From assembly GCA_021904315.1 (NCBI GenBank), contig CM038910.1, positions 15,128,001-15,192,000 of the forward strand: DNA of 64,000 nucleotides. Direction: 5' to 3'. Below are positions 62,301 to 64,000 of this stretch, in pieces. A program made the translations under genes and the position numbers. A model generated the notes under the pieces. That model saw nothing but the letters and a program-made list of their open reading frames with translations. It was not told the DNA's origin and did not search any database. This DNA comes from Sphagnum magellanicum (Eukaryota; Streptophyta; Sphagnopsida; Sphagnales; Sphagnaceae). Numbering within the stretch: the first letter of the stretch is position 1; each line of letters starts with the position of its first letter.

Positions 62301-62900
62301 AGGTAATTAACAAAAATAATTAAGAATTATTGATTAATTATTATAAATTATAAATAAATAAATAATATCAATGATTAATAATTGATTATTTCTTACAAAT
62401 TACTAAATATTAATTATTAATTAATGAATATAGACTATTATTTATTAATTATTCAATATAAATGGCTGATTATTGAATATTTCCTATGAAGTATTGAATA
62501 TTAAACATTAAATAATAATAATTTACTATTAATTACTGATTTTAAAATTCTAATTACTGGTTTTTAATTATCTACTCTGAATTAATAATTATCAATTAAT
62601 ATATAACAACTTATTATTAACTAAAAAATTAATTTGAAATAATCACTTCTCAATAATTATTTATAATTATATATTGACTACTATGAATTATTATAAATTA
62701 CTATGAAATATTAACCATTTTTTGTTTAAAACTTGATAATAAAATTAATCAATTATCAAGTTGATGGATAAATTAATTATTGGTTAATAATTGACATTTA
62801 TTTGGTGAGTAATTAGTTATATAAAATATTAATCATAAACTATTGAATATTAACTATAAATTATTAATTAATATTAATTAATGTATTAAGTTTAAGTACC
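62300..62900. repeat. Very AT-rich core (ATTAATTA words)
   Basis: Almost entirely A and T, built of ATTAATTA, TAAATAAT and similar words; no coding sense and no fixed unit. Confidence 0.75.
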
Positions 62901-63356
62901 TACATGTGCTTAAAGGTAGTATGTAAGTAGCCTATTAAATTTTGTAAATAGTTACTAGGTGTAATATGCTTAACCTAAGGCCTACTACTTATGAATTTAG
63001 GTTTGGTAAGTACCCTATGCAAAATAAACTTGTAAGTTAAATAACTAAATTAGTATGGTTGATTTGACTAAGTGTCAAATCAAAATGGCCAATTTGATTA
63101 ATTGTAAATCGCAATGGCCATTAAGTATGGTTAATTTGACTAAGCCTTGATCATCTTGATGGACCTTTGGCATTTCTGACTAGATGTTTGGTTTGTCACA
63201 TGGTCAAAAAAATCACTTTAGTCAAATGTCTCGGTCAAAAATAACTTGTGTCTTTCATGCCCCAATCTTTTAATCAAAACGACCATCCCCCTTGGTCAAT
63301 GTGAACATTTTAATTAAGTTGGACCTTCTGAAAAGTCAAGTTTTCTTATAATGATT

Positions 63357-64000
63357 ATAAACATATTGACAAGCCTTGCTAAAGGCATGGCAAAACCAAG
63401 TACTTTATTGTAAAGTACAAAATGCCAAAAGGGCACATGTCACCATAAAAGAAAAAGTTCAAGTAAGTGTTGAAATTGTGATGCCATTGCAACTCTAGAT
63501 GTAAATGCAACTTTAAACAACCCCACTATCACATGACAAGGCACCCAATTTGAGTTGATGAAATTGATAACAAGTGCAAATGTGTTGAACTCAAATAGGA
63601 ACTTCCACAAATCAAACAATGTAATTATTGTAATTCATCTTTTCAAAGTTGACAAAACATGCAATTTTCCATGCTTTTGGCCATTGTATCAAGGATAACA
63701 TGTTCAACAACATGATTTTGTTTTGGAAACACAATGCAAGGACATAGAATTAAGATCATGCATCATAACCAATGATTTTTTACAACCAAAATGAGCATGT
63801 AGCCCTTGGCCACATACAACACTGAAACTTCCATTAATGTTTTTTTGCCTTGAATCTTCTTTCTTGTATAGGTTCTTGCTTCCAAAATGGTTAATGATTG
63901 TTCCAAATCTAAGACCAATTCGTCATTTGAACTTTTTTCAACCCAACTCTTTTGCAACTTCTATTGCATTACATTTGCATGTTCATATTAAATGTTTTTT
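63357..64000. other. Spacer to the window end
   Basis: No gene is recognised. A minus-strand frame at 63763-63957 (LDLEQSLTILEARTYTRKK) is helical-looking but too short to assign. Confidence 0.35.

Larger units (their letters stand above)
61140..63353. mobile_element. 2.2-kb CACTA-ended non-autonomous element
   Basis: The left end is CACTACAAGAAATCATGG, the form common in plant CACTA elements. The right end, read inward, is CATTATAAGAAAACTTG, the same terminus with C-to-T changes. ATT flanks both ends (61137-61139 and 63354-63356), the 3-bp duplication of this superfamily. Subterminal matches include AATGTTCACAT in both arms in opposite orientation and many GGTCAAAA/TTTTGACC words. The interior has no transposase; it holds a SINE-like insert, CCTAGG-rich sequence and an extremely AT-rich core. 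Confidence 0.65.

Overview
The window looks like nuclear DNA of a streptophyte plant. Its genes carry spliceosomal introns, and all the recognisable proteins are plant types: a group VI UBC8-like E2, a DUF248 'PMT' methyltransferase and a type II plastid fructose-1,6-bisphosphatase. I cannot name the species. Long AT-rich spacers, many decayed DNA-transposon relics and no visible LTR retrotransposon would fit a seed-free plant or a relative, but that is inference.

Four intact multi-exon genes lie on the + strand: a ubiquitin-conjugating enzyme (686-3180), a Golgi-type pectin methyltransferase-like protein (20806-24150), an unrecognised 515-residue protein with a duplicated LPYAAW block (36292-39804), and a plastid FBPase II with an unusually long N-terminus (46218-48296). 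For each I could join the exons in phase with GT-AG borders. Trinucleotide microsatellites cluster around all four 5' ends. The genes do not form a pathway: they serve ubiquitination, cell-wall/Golgi methylation, an unknown role and plastid carbon metabolism.

The rest is mostly non-coding. Between 4.3 and 20 kb lie AT-rich spacer, a decayed pogo-like DDE transposase (11575-12745, minus), tandem repeats and copies of a short dispersed repeat family. Between 24 and 35.5 kb lie several distinct tandem arrays (about 41 bp, 73/146 bp and 120 bp units), a 297-bp foldback and more copies of the dispersed family. From 39.8 to 45 kb there is spacer and one unexplained 231-codon minus-strand ORF.

Downstream of the FBPase gene, 49.6-50.6 kb has coding-like minus-strand blocks, and 52.7-56.1 kb holds a broken DEG8-like serine protease gene whose catalytic GNSGG region is destroyed. 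The last 7 kb is transposon-dominated: a CACTA-type MITE nested in a second TTAA-flanked MITE, a hAT-like transposase relic, and a 2.2-kb CACTA-ended element with a 3-bp target duplication that contains a tRNA-like SINE head.

No rRNA, canonical tRNA, CRISPR array or bacterial-type feature was seen. All identifications come from reading the sequence and remembered family features; no database search was run.
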